Source: Hofstenia miamia (lineage: Eukaryota; Xenacoelomorpha; Acoela). Taken from it: DNA of 64,000 bases. The notes under the pieces were generated by a model. The model saw only the letters and a program-made list of their open reading frames with translations, searched no databases and was not told the DNA's origin. Shown here piece by piece: positions 1-9,944 of this stretch. Each line of letters begins with the position of its first letter. Position 1 is the stretch's first letter. The stretch spans positions 58,923 to 122,922 of the forward strand of contig SCFE01000053.1 in assembly GCA_004352715.1 (NCBI GenBank), written 5' to 3'. Made by a program: the position numbers and the translations under genes.

Positions 1-477
1 GGTTAATATACAATACTCTATGGAATGCCCATGATCAAGAAAAATATTAAATCTATTGTCTTTGATTTCTCCATCAATAAGCATGAAAATTTTCTGGATT
101 GCAATGTCTATCAGGAAACCATCCGCATAGAGTTTATCAATGTTATTTTTTAAAATTTGAACTGCGGCAAATGTATGAGGGATATTCTCTCCACACAACT
201 TGAAGTTTGAGGTATCTACATCTATATGTGGAATAAATCCAAAACATGTGTCACAAGTGCATTGTCCTTGTGAAGGCTGAAACTGAACATGCAACACTTT
301 GTTGTTTGGGAGTGGTATATCTTCATAATTCATGAGCTTATCAATATTTTGCAAAACACACATCTTGTGTTCGATTGCTGAAAAATTCTGTAAAACGCTA
401 TCAAAGCTGCATTCGAGAAATACGTTAGTTGTCTTCTCCAAAATGTGTATGAGATTATAAAAACACAACAACAATCG
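1..477 (-). CDS. Unrecognised protein, partial exon running off the window edge
   Basis: Read on the minus strand from 477 down to 1, one frame stays open for 159 codons with no stop, which is long for DNA this AT-rich. The first in-frame stop upstream is at 480-478. A possible splice acceptor (TTTTGGAG) ends at 436, so a coding exon could start at 435. The translation has a Cys-rich patch (CTCDTCFGF) in its middle and ends at the window edge with SIEYCILT. Codon use looks coding, with a mix of amino acids and little Lys/Ile/Asn padding. I do not recognise the family. No partner exon is visible within the window. It could be an exon of a gene extending left or part of an unrecognised mobile element. 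Confidence 0.4.
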
Positions 478-1058
478 TTAAATGATTTAAACTACATTTT
501 GTACATTAGGTATTAAATACGACTAATCTTTGTTATAAATTTAGATTTTATTTTTGTACTTTTAGAATGAATGGTTTAGTTATTTAATACCACATATAAA
601 TATAAATTTTAAGACATTCTGATGAAATTTAAGTTTAAACAATTTTTTAGAATGTAAAATAAATAAGTTATTAATATATATGTATCAATAAACGTTAATA
701 ACCAATTTATGACAGTAATGTAAATATTATCAATAATTTTTGCAAATATTTAATTCTTGAATTCAACAAGAAAAACATATTGAAAAAATATTTATGTCAT
801 TTGTACCAGCGATGGTGATTGATAAATCGTTTTATTTTATTAATATTTTAGTTTTGTAGCATCTTTCATTTACATAATTGTATAAATTGGGAAAAACATG
901 TAATAATAATTGAGATTGTTTTCCAACTTGCGGAAAAAAATGTTTGTCTATTGAAAGAATTCTAGTATCGTATGATTTGAAAATGTTTTAATTAATCGTG
1001 ATAATTGTTAAAGTGATTTGGATTTCATGTTTTATGGATAACAATCTTTACCATTGGA
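478..1058. other. Non-coding AT-rich stretch
   Basis: No open frame of note, RNA gene or inverted-repeat element seen. Confidence 0.5.
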
Positions 1059-1322
1059 TACATTTTGACATTTGAACAATAGAGTATAGATAAAAAAATT
1101 ACGCAATGTTAACATTGTCTGTTAAGAAGTGCAACTTTGTACACACAGCAGCATAATAGAATTTTACATGGTTGTAATATTCTTATAATTTGTTACATTT
1201 TGACATTCTGAACAATGGGGATATAGATAAAACCACGTAATGTTGACATTGTCTATGAAAGCATGCAACTTTCTACATATGTGAATATACACAGCCAGCA
1301 TAATGGAATTTCACATTGATGA
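1059..1322. repeat. Diverged tandem duplication, period about 135 bp
   Basis: The block starting TACATTTTGACATT at 1059 recurs at 1194. Shared landmarks in the same order are GAACAAT, ATAGATAAAA, AATGTT(A/G)ACATTGTCT, a GCAACTTT stretch and CAGCATAAT. Many substitutions separate the copies, so the duplication is old. No coding signal is visible in it. Confidence 0.7.
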
Positions 1323-1998
1323 AAGAACTACGCTGAAAGATTTCAAACTTTTGGTGAGTTTTTTTCTATAATTAAATCTCAGATATTGTTTTGATTCTTA
1401 ACGCTGTTTTGCAATACTATCTCTAGTTAGTTTTACAGATATTTCTTTTAAAACGTAATCTCAATTTTATTTTAATGAATTGCTGCAAATTTGCAGTCCG
1501 ATGTTAAATTAATTATACATACTTTATCATAAATAGAAACGTCGTTTGTTTCTTCATACACATTTTTAATTGAAATTGTTTAAACTTTTAATTGTCATGC
1601 ATTTTATTCTGTGATCTATCACTTCATTTGACTTGTTTATTAATCATTAATTTAGATACTACCGTGTGAAATTCATAATGTGCAAATACACATTGCGTTT
1701 GTTTCCTACAGCATTCCCTCAACAACAATGATGATAAACTAACACAATAGAAAAATTCAATAGTGCGATATATATGGTCATTATAATCAAAGTTTAGAAT
1801 AAATTACATTTTTGTCTTGTCTTAAACACAAATGTGGGTTTTATCACATACGTGTATTAAATATTAGAAATTGCGAGTTTTTGCATAAAGTAGTTTTTGG
1901 TTTTTTTAAAAAAAGTAATTTGTTTTATTAGCAAAATAAAGCATTACGCTTTTAACGAGTATTATTTGTTATTAAATTTTACCGAATAAAAAAAGTAA
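1323..1998. other. Non-coding AT-rich stretch
   Basis: I see no gene, RNA or mobile element in this stretch. Confidence 0.5.
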
Positions 1999-1999
1999 G

Positions 2000-2185
2000 T
2001 AAAGTAAACATGTAAACTAAATTAATGTGTGATGTGGTATTTCCAATGTCATGTATGTTAATAAAAAACAAATATGTAAAATAAAACATGTAAACTAAAT
2101 TAATGTGTGATATGGTACCTCCATTGTCATGTATTTTAATAAAAACAAGTAAAGTAAAATAAAACATGTAAGCTAAGTTAGGCCA
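2000..2185. repeat. 78-bp minisatellite, a little over two copies
   Basis: ACATGTAAACTAAATTAATG begins at 2008 and 2086, and a partial third unit (ACATGTAAGCTAAG) begins at 2164, giving an exact 78-base spacing. The tract is AT-rich and makes only low-complexity open frames. Confidence 0.85.
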
Positions 2186-2716
2186 CATAAATAACATAAA
2201 AACTAGTAAAAGTACATGAGTATACAAGTTACATGACGTAAGAGATACACCCCCGCCAATATACACGGCCCAGCAGAGGCCAAACGTCTCTCTCTAGACC
2301 AATCAGAAAAAAGTGAAACAAAACGGACTCCACCCCTCGATCGAATCATTTTTTTATAAAAAGTTTTTATTTTTACAATTGACATGTGTTGTTTGTGAAA
2401 CCTATTTAATACCCTTAATATTAAAAAATTATATGCTTGAAAATACTTATTAATTATGACTTTTACCAAGGAAAATTAGCTATAAAATATAATTCCAAAA
2501 ACGTAAATTTTTTGCATATAGAATTTCAATGGTATTTAAAAATTATTTATGTAATATGAATAGAAAAATTGTTACATTTTGAACATTTCTAATCTCATGA
2601 AATTTTGAAAATTCCTCAACATCTATTAATAAAAAAAATTGGTTACATTTTATACAATAGACTGCAAACAAAATCGTTTGCCAACAAATATTACAACAAA
2701 AGAGAATATATTCCAA

Positions 2717-2724
2717 TGACGTCA
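2717..2724. promoter_or_regulatory. CRE-like palindrome TGACGTCA
   Basis: A perfect TGACGTCA lies about 45 bases upstream of the first recognisable LINE sequence. A half-matching TGACGTAA sits at 2234-2241 in a similar setting (followed by GAGATA). The match is to the known CREB/ATF consensus only; eight bases can occur by chance, and no gene start is visible to link it to. Confidence 0.2.
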
Positions 2725-3016
2725 GAGATAGCCAGACGGCTAAAGTACACAATTACATCATAGCTATGCCCACCAGGGTCAAAGGTAAAAATATCAACGG
2801 GGTGGACTCGGCCATTACTACTCGGAATGATATAGTAAGCTCAGAAAAATTCGAAAGCCTTTGTGTTGAAATTGGTAACCCTACCAAAAATTCACCTTTT
2901 AAAAGCAATTAATTAATGTTTCATACTGCCCAAATAAATGTTATTCTAATGAATTTTTTGAAAAAATTGAGAATGAAATTTCACTGGCCTACTCAGAAAA
3001 TAAAGATTTAATATTA

Positions 3017-3424
3017 ATGGGTGATTGGAACCTAAAGGACTTAAATAATCGTGATAATAAAACGATTAATCTGTTTATTAATACTTTTAATTTAAAAACG
3101 GCAAATGCCTTCAATCCTACAAGAATCAACAGTGCAACTTTGATTGACTATATTGCACTTCCCGAAAATAATCTTGATTTCTTATACTACTCCTCTGAAT
3201 GTCCATTCTCTGATCACTGTATAATATCAGCCAGTTTCTCTAAAGCTAAAATACGCTCTGAAATATTCAAAAAATGGATCACTATTCGCAAAAAATCGTC
3301 TGATAATATAGATAAACTGAAAAACGCACTTTCACGTGAAACTTGGACTTCTATATACGGTGCGATTGATCCTAACAACACGATCAAAAACTTTCTTGAT
3401 ATTCTTGAATCCTATATAGATTAA
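3017..3424 (+). pseudogene. LINE A endonuclease (EEP family), C-terminal half
   Basis: The frame opens just upstream (LILMGDWNLKDL) and contains the GDxN motif of exonuclease-endonuclease-phosphatase enzymes, then TLIDYIALP and the terminal catalytic SDH in CPFSDHCIISA. In LINEs this domain nicks the target DNA to prime reverse transcription. The N-terminal catalytic half is lost with the element's 5' end, and the frame stops at 3424 before the reverse transcriptase. The length and motif order match the C-terminal half of APE-type LINE endonucleases. Confidence 0.85.
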
Positions 3425-3574
3425 TATTGTCTTGAAAAAAATCCTTGTTACTAATCATTCTCGCAAAAACAAAGAATGAAAAGCCTTGGATTTTTGATTT
3501 CTGCAAAAAATTAATAACAAAAATAAATGACGCTTTCATTTTTTTTCTAACGCCCGTACTCCTGAAAGTTATGC

Positions 3575-4477
3575 ATTATACAAAAAAGCTAGAAATATTT
3601 CTAATATAGAAAATCGTAAAGCTTACAATGAGTATATTAAACATGAATATAGAAAATTACCGAACCAAAAGAGTAAATGGAGTTGGATTAACGAAATCTC
3701 GAATTGTACCAAATCAAAATCTGCAATAGAAAAAATTGTAGACCCCGAAGGAAATCAGTACGTCTCCGATTTTGAAATTTCCAATATTCTAATTCAAAAA
3801 TTTGCAAACCTAGGTAATTATGACAGTCCTCAAACAAAATTCCAGGAAATAAATCCTAATAGGCACACCCCTGAAATTGGTTTTCGCTTTATAACAAGTT
3901 TTGCAGTAATTAAAGCAATCGAGAAACTAAAATCAAACAAGTCAAGTGGCCCCTCGAAAATTCCAAATCACAATTTGGTTTCAGAAAAAAATTACTCAAC
4001 ATCAGAGGCACTTATACAAACGGCAGAAAAATGGAGAGCACAATTAGACTAATAAATTTGTTGCTATTGCCTGTCTTGACCTCTCAAAAGCATTCGATTC
4101 TATTAACCATGAGATATTAATAAGAAAATTAAAAAATATTGGTTTTTTCTTAACATTGCTCACCTTATATCTAATTACTTAAGTAATAGACTTCAGCGAG
4201 TTAAATTAAATGATCCTTTTCAAATTGGTTGTCTGTCAATAATGGTGTACCTCAAGGAACTATACTAGGTCCCCTGCTTTTTAATATTTATGTGAATGAC
4301 ATGAAGGAAATTACGGACTGCGAAATAACACAATACCCCGATGATACATCTATTTACTGTGGAAGCAAATCCTTAGATAAAGCTGTAAAAGTTATTGAAT
4401 CGAATTGTATAAAATTGAGCAACTATTTTAGCATGCATAATTGCGTATTAACACGAAAAAAACTGAATTTAGCATAA
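3575..4477 (+). pseudogene. LINE A reverse transcriptase fragments
   Basis: Successive fragments read SNKSSGPSKIP (about 3930-3965), STSEALIQTAEKW (about 4000-4030), CLDLSKAFDSINHEIL (about 4075-4120) and, in the longest open piece at 4229-4477, VNNGVPQGTILGPLLFNIY followed by QYPDDTSIY. These are the finger and palm motifs of LINE reverse transcriptase. The catalytic YADD box reads YPDD, the fragments lie in different frames and part of the finger domain is deleted, so it cannot be active. Confidence 0.85.
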
Positions 4478-4539
4478 TGCAACCTTTTAGAAAAAAACGA
4501 ACATCTCTGTCTATTCAATTAATTTCAATAATTCATCTG

Positions 4540-5073
4540 TTATACCTGTTAATAAGTTTAAATATCTAGTAGTAATAATAGATTCAAAGCTTAATTTCAC
4601 GTCTCAAATAAATACTACTATTAAAAAGATAGCTATAGGTATTAGAAAGATATCCCATGTTTCCCAACAGTTATCCCCAATTGCAGCAATTCAAATGTTT
4701 CATGCATTCGTTATGAGTAATTTAAACTATGCTAATATCTTATATACTAATGCACACAGCCTAATTATAAAAAAGCTTCGAGTTCAACTAAAATGGGCAT
4801 TAAATGTTTGTAATAAAATCAAAAGAATATATTTCTAAATCTATTCTTTTTCCACAAAAGTTAATTATTTACAATATTATTATTTATTTCTTCAAATTCA
4901 TAAACAAAATTCCACCCTACAACGAGATATCATTCTCATTTTCGACAGACTGTCTGAAGCAAAATAAACGATCAAAAAACTATTCACGCGTTAAATTTAA
5001 TAAAAATATCATGAGTCAATACTTTATTAATACTGTAATTTATAACTGGAATATATTGCCAAAAGAAATGTAA
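4540..5073 (+). pseudogene. LINE A reverse transcriptase thumb and C-terminal domain
   Basis: The translation carries KYLVVIIDSKLNF, then a helical stretch (HVSQQLSPIAAIQMFHAF, NLNYANILYT) and, in the open piece at 4804-5073, a tail ending YNWNILPKEM. The same order (FKYLGIIFDINLNF, HFNYANVLYT, MWNELPKYI) occurs in the minus-strand LINE at 6.4-7.2 kb, which shows the two are related. Frame changes near 4800 break the reading. Confidence 0.8.
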
Positions 5074-5389
5074 ATAATTGACAACCTTAAAAAAATTCAA
5101 GATAGAATTAAAATCATTAATTCTCAAACGTAAGTTTATATCAGGTAGATCATGGGTATGATTTAAATTTTATAATAACGAATATACAATAAATCGAAAT
5201 TAGTAAGCTATCCGTAGTCAGTGTTTTATTATTTTTTTATTTCATTTTTGCTATTATTCATTTTTTTATTGTACATAGCAGTTAATGACGCTATTCATTT
5301 GAAATATCAGTGAAATATTGTAAAAAATTCAAATGAATATAGATTATCTTATCTTATTTTACTTAAATAACTCTTAATTAAGAAACATG

Positions 5390-6245
5390 GGTCTTCACAT
5401 AGCTAATATTTTCTGCGCTTTCTTAATAATATATCATGAGACGTACTGTCAAAGGCCTTAGATAAATTTAGAAAAATCACTGCGCAAAAGTTTCCCTTAT
5501 TTAATTTGAAACGCCAATCTTCCACAACTTTTAGTAAGGCATCAGTTGATTTCTAAATCCATACTGACACTCCAAAATTAGTTTGCTTATAAAATGCTTA
5601 TATAATTGATAATTAAGGCTATGCTTGATAAGCTCTCCTAGTATATGCGTTTTTGAAATGGGTCTAAAATTTGTACAATCTGCTACGTCTCCTGATTTAT
5701 ATATAGGCATAATAACAGCGTGTTTGAGACGAATTGGAAAGTATGCGTGCCTCATACAAACATTCACTAGAAAAGTTAAGACTTCAATAGTTCGATGAAA
5801 GACTAACTTTAGGATGTGGTGTGGTATATTACTTGGACCTGTGGATTTTATTTCATTTATTTGGTTTGTTTCTTATAATTTCATTCTTATTGATTAAAAT
5901 AAAATAGAATTTAATATCGGGTGAGACAATTTTATCCTCATATACTATATCTTCGCCCCTGTAGACACAAATTTTGTTAAAGTAGTTCGCAATTTCTTTG
6001 GAATTCGTAAGTTTTTCCGCTATGTCTCAATCTCCATCACTCCTTCTATTTTTGGGTCCCATCTCTATTTCTCAGTCTCAAGCTTCTCAAATGCAATTTT
6101 TTGATGAAAGCTAAGCTTGATTTTTCAAGCCTGTAGACATGTTTCATTGTAGATTTGTAGCAATTATAGTGATTTAGATTGCTAGTAGCTTCCCACTTTG
6201 ATAACAACTGTCCAGCAAGCTTCTGTTGTTCGTCTAACTTACTAA
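5390..6245 (-). mobile_element. LINE B: reverse transcriptase fragment
   Basis: On the minus strand the segment encodes a linker (about 6245-6000), then a finger piece with KHAVIMPIYKSGDVADCTNF followed by RPISKTHILGELIKH (open at 5767-5531), CQYGFRNQL, and a palm start with STDALLKVVEDW and FLNLSKAFDSTSHDIL (about 5545-5410). This is APE-type LINE reverse transcriptase in correct order but with stops and frame changes. It breaks off before the YADD box, at the 3' end of the plus-strand LINE A, so the two are probably independent insertions or one is broken by the other. Confidence 0.8.
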
Positions 6246-6467
6246 AGAAGAAGAAAAATCTATATTCAGAAATTCTTTTAACAATAAATAGAAATGCTGA
6301 TAAGAAATTCTGAAAGCGTCAAGAAAGTAATACAAAATTAAACAAAAAAATGAAAACAACGAATATTTACAAATAAAAAGTGGTTAACTTGGGCTATGAC
6401 GATTGCTAGTTTCTATTAATAGAGAAATCAGGATTATAAAATTTATAACCTCGCCATTTCAGTTTAT

Positions 6468-7155
6468 TTATATTATAATTACAAAAATTTTTTTAATATC
6501 AATTTTAAAGTTTTTTAATCTACTTATTTTCTTAATATATTTTGGTAATTCATTCCACATATTTATAGCTGTGCTTAGAAATGAATTTTTCATTATTCGC
6601 TTCTTATACTTAATATGTTCAATTATGTGTGGTCTTTTATTGTGTTTATTGACTAATTTTGCAGCAAGAAAGTCATTTCTGTAATATGGCAAAGTATTGT
6701 TAACTATTTTGAAGAACGTCTTTAAGACATTTATATAGATGCAACATTGCGGATGTAGAAATAATTTTTAAAATTTTTCTATATTCATTATTCTTATTAA
6801 AGCTATGATTATTTACTGCTACTTTGATAGCCCAATTTAGTTGCACTTGGAATTTCCTGAGAAATTGTTGGTTTATATCTGTGTAGAGTACATTGGCATA
6901 GTTAAAATGACTTAATATTAGAGCATATATTAATTGGATTTTTGCTTTAGTTGGAAGTTTTTGAGAAATTAAGTTAATTGCTTTAATCGATATGGCAATT
7001 TTTCTGATAACATGATTGAGTTGCTCTTCAAAATTTAGATTTATGTCAAAAATTATTCCGAGGTACTTAAAAGACTCAACCTGTTTTATTTGAATGCCGT
7101 TGAAATTAAGTTTTGTATTTTGAAGTATCAGTAGATTTAGTTTTTGATTTAACAA
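6468..7155 (-). pseudogene. LINE C reverse transcriptase thumb and C-terminal domain
   Basis: Two overlapping open pieces, 7155-6700 and 6692-6468, read through FKYLGIIFDINLNFEEQLNH, HFNYANVLYTDINQQFLRKF, LHLYKCLKDVLQ and then PYYRNDFLAAKLVNKHNKRP, ending MWNELPKYIKKI. This follows the palm domain and is the usual C-terminal part of LINE ORF2. One frame change near 6695 separates the pieces. Confidence 0.85.
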
Positions 7156-7598
7156 TACAGAATTGAGTTTTTAGTGGATTTACTCCTAGTTTTATAGAAG
7201 CAAAATATTTAGCAAGAGAAGCAGTTTGTTTCGAGAGTTTGAACCGCTTTTTTGGGAAATTTATTAGAATGAAATAATATTGTGTCATCCGCATATTGAA
7301 TAACGTCACATGTTACTTGCTCGGACAAATCATTTATGTAAATATTAAATAATAAGGGACTCAAATTTTTTCCCTGAGGAACCCCATTTTTAGTGCATAC
7401 CCAATCTGAAAAGATTTATTAATTTTGACTTTTTGCATGCGATTGTATAAGTAACTGGAAATAAGATCTATGCTGTCATTAAAAAAAAACCTAGAAATTT
7501 AACTTTTTGTAGTAGGATAATGCGGTCTATGGAATCGAAAGCTTTCGAGAGGTTTAAGCAAGCAATTGCTGAGTATTCATATCATTTAATGTTGATCG
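7106..7598 (-). pseudogene. LINE C reverse transcriptase palm with YADD box
   Basis: Between 7310 and 7265 the minus strand encodes VIQYADDTILFH, the catalytic box with both aspartates intact. Upstream, about 7400-7560, pieces such as SIDLISSYLYNRMQKVKIN and NKSFQIG are in other frames. The downstream open piece at 7309-7106 carries LAKYFASIKLGVNPLKTQF. So the active-site residues survive while the reading frame does not. Confidence 0.8.
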
Positions 7599-8018
7599 TC
7601 ATTTTTCTGTAGCTTGTATTAAAGCGTCGCTCGTAAAAATACCTTTACGAAAACCATATTGTGTTTTGGAGTAGAGATCATGTTTACAAAGATGCTCGTT
7701 AATTTGATTAAAAAGAATTCGTTCAAAAATTTTGCTGATTGGAGAAGTGATCGAAGTGGGTCTATAATTTTCGCAATCTTCGGGATCATTTCTTTTAAAT
7801 AATGGTGTTATATTTGCCAATTTTAATTCATCTGGAAAAAAGGAGTGCCTTATACAATTATTTAAAATGTAGCATATTGGTTCAGCTATTAAGTCACTTG
7901 AGAGTTTTAGGAACCACGTTGGTATTAGAGAGGGTCCACTGGATCTATTTATATTGGATTTATCTTTATAGTATATTCTTTCTATTTCTTCGGTTCGCAT
8001 GTTTTTTCTATTTAGCAA
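7599..8018 (-). pseudogene. LINE C reverse transcriptase finger domain
   Basis: A 139-codon open piece reads SSGPSLIPTWFLKL, CYILNNCIRHSFFPDELKLA, NITPLFKRNDPEDCENYRPT, SITSPISKIFERIL and QYGFRKGIFTSDALIQATEK, ending just before the palm. These are the diagnostic finger-region blocks of LINE reverse transcriptase. Confidence 0.9.
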
Positions 8019-8019
8019 A

Positions 8020-8612
8020 TTAACAAATTCCCACTTATTTTTTTGGGAAGAAAGACTTTGATACTGAAAACGGGAATAATTATTACTTGCTTTCCTTATA
8101 GCAATATTACATAAATTTCGTGCAGATTTATAAGCATTATGATTTTCCAGTGTTTGGGAATTTAAGTATTTTTTCCATTTCTGTTTCTTTATTTGGATTA
8201 AATCGATGCATTTAGAATCAATCCATGGCTTTTAAACATTATTTTGAGTTTTTTTTGGAATATTCGGATGAAAGAATATATTTTTCTGGGCAGCATATAT
8301 CCAAATAGAAAAGTAAAGTTTTTTTAAAATGTGATAGCATTTCATTAGGTGTTAATAATGAATATATGGAATTCCAGTTTTCGATTTTTAAGTACTGTCG
8401 AAGTTTTTCGACATTTTCTGCTGATTTTTCTCGTATTTTTATCCAAGATTTAGAGGGTTTACAAACTTTTAGAATATTCGAATACGTACCTATAAGGCAG
8501 TGATCTGAGTATGGAAATTTAAAATAAATATATCATTATAAGACGAAGCATTTTCTGATATGAAATAGTCAATAAGCGTTTTACTATTAGCAGAAATTCT
8601 AGAAGGAATTTT
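8020..8612 (-). pseudogene. LINE C linker between endonuclease and reverse transcriptase
   Basis: Fragments in several frames include the end of the endonuclease (KRLLTISYQKM) and a region with WIDSKCIDLIQIK and NAYKSARNLCNIAIRK. Linkers of this kind, rich in basic residues, join the two enzyme domains of LINE ORF2. No continuous frame remains. Confidence 0.6.
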
Positions 8613-8936
8613 TTATTTATTAGTGATTAGTGAATTATTGAAAGTATTGAGAAAATTGCCAAGCTTACTTTTTTCGTTATTGTTTAGAAGATTTACAGTA
8701 CAGTCTCCCATTACCATTATATTCGTGTTATAACTCAGAGCAGTAGAAAATTCATCTTCCATTTGTAAGAAAAAATTATTTATATAAATGTTATTTGGAC
8801 AATAAGAGATATTTAATAATTGACTATTAAAATTTTTGTCTGGGTTTCGAATTTCAACCCAAAGACTTTCAAAAGTTGAATCTTTTGTTATATCTGTCCT
8901 AAGTTTACGTTTGAGTATTTTAGGTATTAAAAACAT
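8613..8936 (-). pseudogene. LINE C endonuclease, C-terminal half
   Basis: The open piece reads ESLWVEIRNPDKNF, ISYCPNN and MVMGDCTVNLLNN. The last is the GDxN motif of EEP nucleases with a Cys-Thr where Phe-Asn is usual, so the motif is altered. It continues from the piece above it across a frame change near 8930. Confidence 0.85.
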
Positions 8937-9565
8937 GACACCACCTCCTTTTGTCTTATTAAAATGAAAGGATAAATTNNNNNNNNNNNNNNNNNNNNNN
9001 NNNNNNNNNNNNNNNNNNNNNNNNNNNNNNNNNNNNNNNNNNNNNNNNNNNNTTTTGTCTTATTAAAATGAAAGGATAAATTTCTGTCCTTTCTAAATAT
9101 TTTAAATTTAGAGTAATCGATTGACCAGAACGAATTGTAATTATCATTTGTAAGCCAGGTTTCAGTTATGCCCAGAATAAAGGTTGAATCCAGTTCAGAA
9201 ATGAATTGTTTAAATTCCAAATTTTTTATTGAGAGATTCTGAAGATTTATGTTAATATATTTAAAAGAATTAGTTGAATGCATTATGTTTGATAATTCTG
9301 AGTAGCCATAAATATTATCAGCTTTGGAAGGCCCGGGATTAATCTCGATGCCGGATATAAGTAACATTATTGTTAGTACTAGAAAGTAGAATAAAGAATG
9401 TTTTGTTGTTTTAATAAAGGTAATAATCCATTTTTTAGATATCTTGCATGTAATTAGAATTAAATATATGAAAGAAAGTGAGTTATTAGCGATAGCATAA
9501 ATTAGGTGAAAAATTCGCCATAACCCAATGAAAGTCAAAAATATAAAAATAAAATTTACCATCAT
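8927..9565 (-). pseudogene. LINE C ORF2 N-terminus: hydrophobic leader, 2A-like motif, start of EEP endonuclease
   Basis: The frame starts MMVNFIFIFLTFIGLW and is strongly hydrophobic for about 70 residues. Near residues 69-78 it reads SGIEINPGP, close to the SGDVExNPGP signature of 2A ribosome-skipping peptides but lacking the Asp. The endonuclease then begins: INLQNLSIKNLEF, FILGITETWLTND (the catalytic ETW block) and SKFKIFRKDR. The frame is interrupted by the 74-N gap at 8979-9052, flanked by the same 30 bases twice. 2A-like sequences at the N-terminus of APE-type LINEs are known in other animals; whether this variant works is unknown. Confidence 0.8.
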
Positions 9566-9596
9566 TATTAGAAAAGTCTAAGAAAGTTTTTAATCT

Positions 9597-9915
9597 TCTG
9601 AACCTCGGCGGTTGATAACGGCGGCGTTGTTGAGAGAATGTCGGCATAACTTCGTCGCATGTTTATTGGCGGTTAAAGTAAGGCATGTTTTGGCGGGGAT
9701 TGTTCAAAGGTGGTGGGCAGCGTTGGTCAAAAAGGTTGGCGTGCGTTTGAGAACCGGTGTTGAGGCGGAACCGCTAAGATAAAAGATTTCGAGCTGGCGA
9801 TGTAGGTCTTTTCATCACGTAATCACTGATTCAATACGCTGTTCGGCGGCGTGTTAAAAAAGAATTTGATGGAGTGTGCAAGCGTTGTTTAGTGTAGTGA
9901 ATTCCATTTTTCGTG
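9597..9915 (-). promoter_or_regulatory. GC-rich leader of LINE C (probable 5' UTR / internal promoter)
   Basis: Just upstream of the LINE C start codon the composition jumps: repeated CGGCGG and GGCGG words in an otherwise AT-rich window. LINEs commonly carry their promoter inside such a leader. The role is inferred from position and composition only. Confidence 0.45.
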
Positions 9916-9944
9916 AATAAACATCTATCAACAGAAGATCCTAA

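Larger units (their letters stand above)
2765..5365 (+). mobile_element. Decayed APE-type non-LTR retrotransposon (LINE A)
   Basis: Reading along the plus strand, pieces of an endonuclease, a reverse transcriptase and a C-terminal domain appear in the right order but in several frames. The 5' end is truncated inside the endonuclease (ESLCVEIGNP, matching ESLWVEIRNP in the minus-strand LINE at 6.4-9.6 kb). Around 3960 the reverse transcriptase finger region runs straight into the NLVSEKNYSTSEALIQTAEKW region, so a few hundred bases are missing. The element ends with GATTATCTTATCTTA, a short-repeat tail of the kind LINEs of the CR1/L2/Jockey group often carry. It is dead: stops, frameshifts, an internal deletion and a YPDD in place of YADD. 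Confidence 0.85.
6402..9600 (-). mobile_element. LINE C: near-complete APE-type non-LTR retrotransposon
   Basis: Read from 9565 down to 6468, the order is a hydrophobic N-terminus, a 2A-like IEINPGP motif, EEP endonuclease, linker, reverse transcriptase with QYADDTILF, thumb, and a C-terminal MWNELPKYI region. This is the architecture of the CR1/L2-like APE LINEs. It is the best preserved retroelement here, but frameshifts split ORF2 into at least five open pieces, and a 74-base gap flanked by a 30-base direct duplication (8949-8978 and 9053-9082) interrupts the endonuclease. A GC-rich leader precedes it at 9597-9915. Confidence 0.85.

Noticed and set aside
1979-2266. Minus-strand frame with repeated YMFYFT
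   Set aside because: It is the translation of the 78-bp minisatellite.
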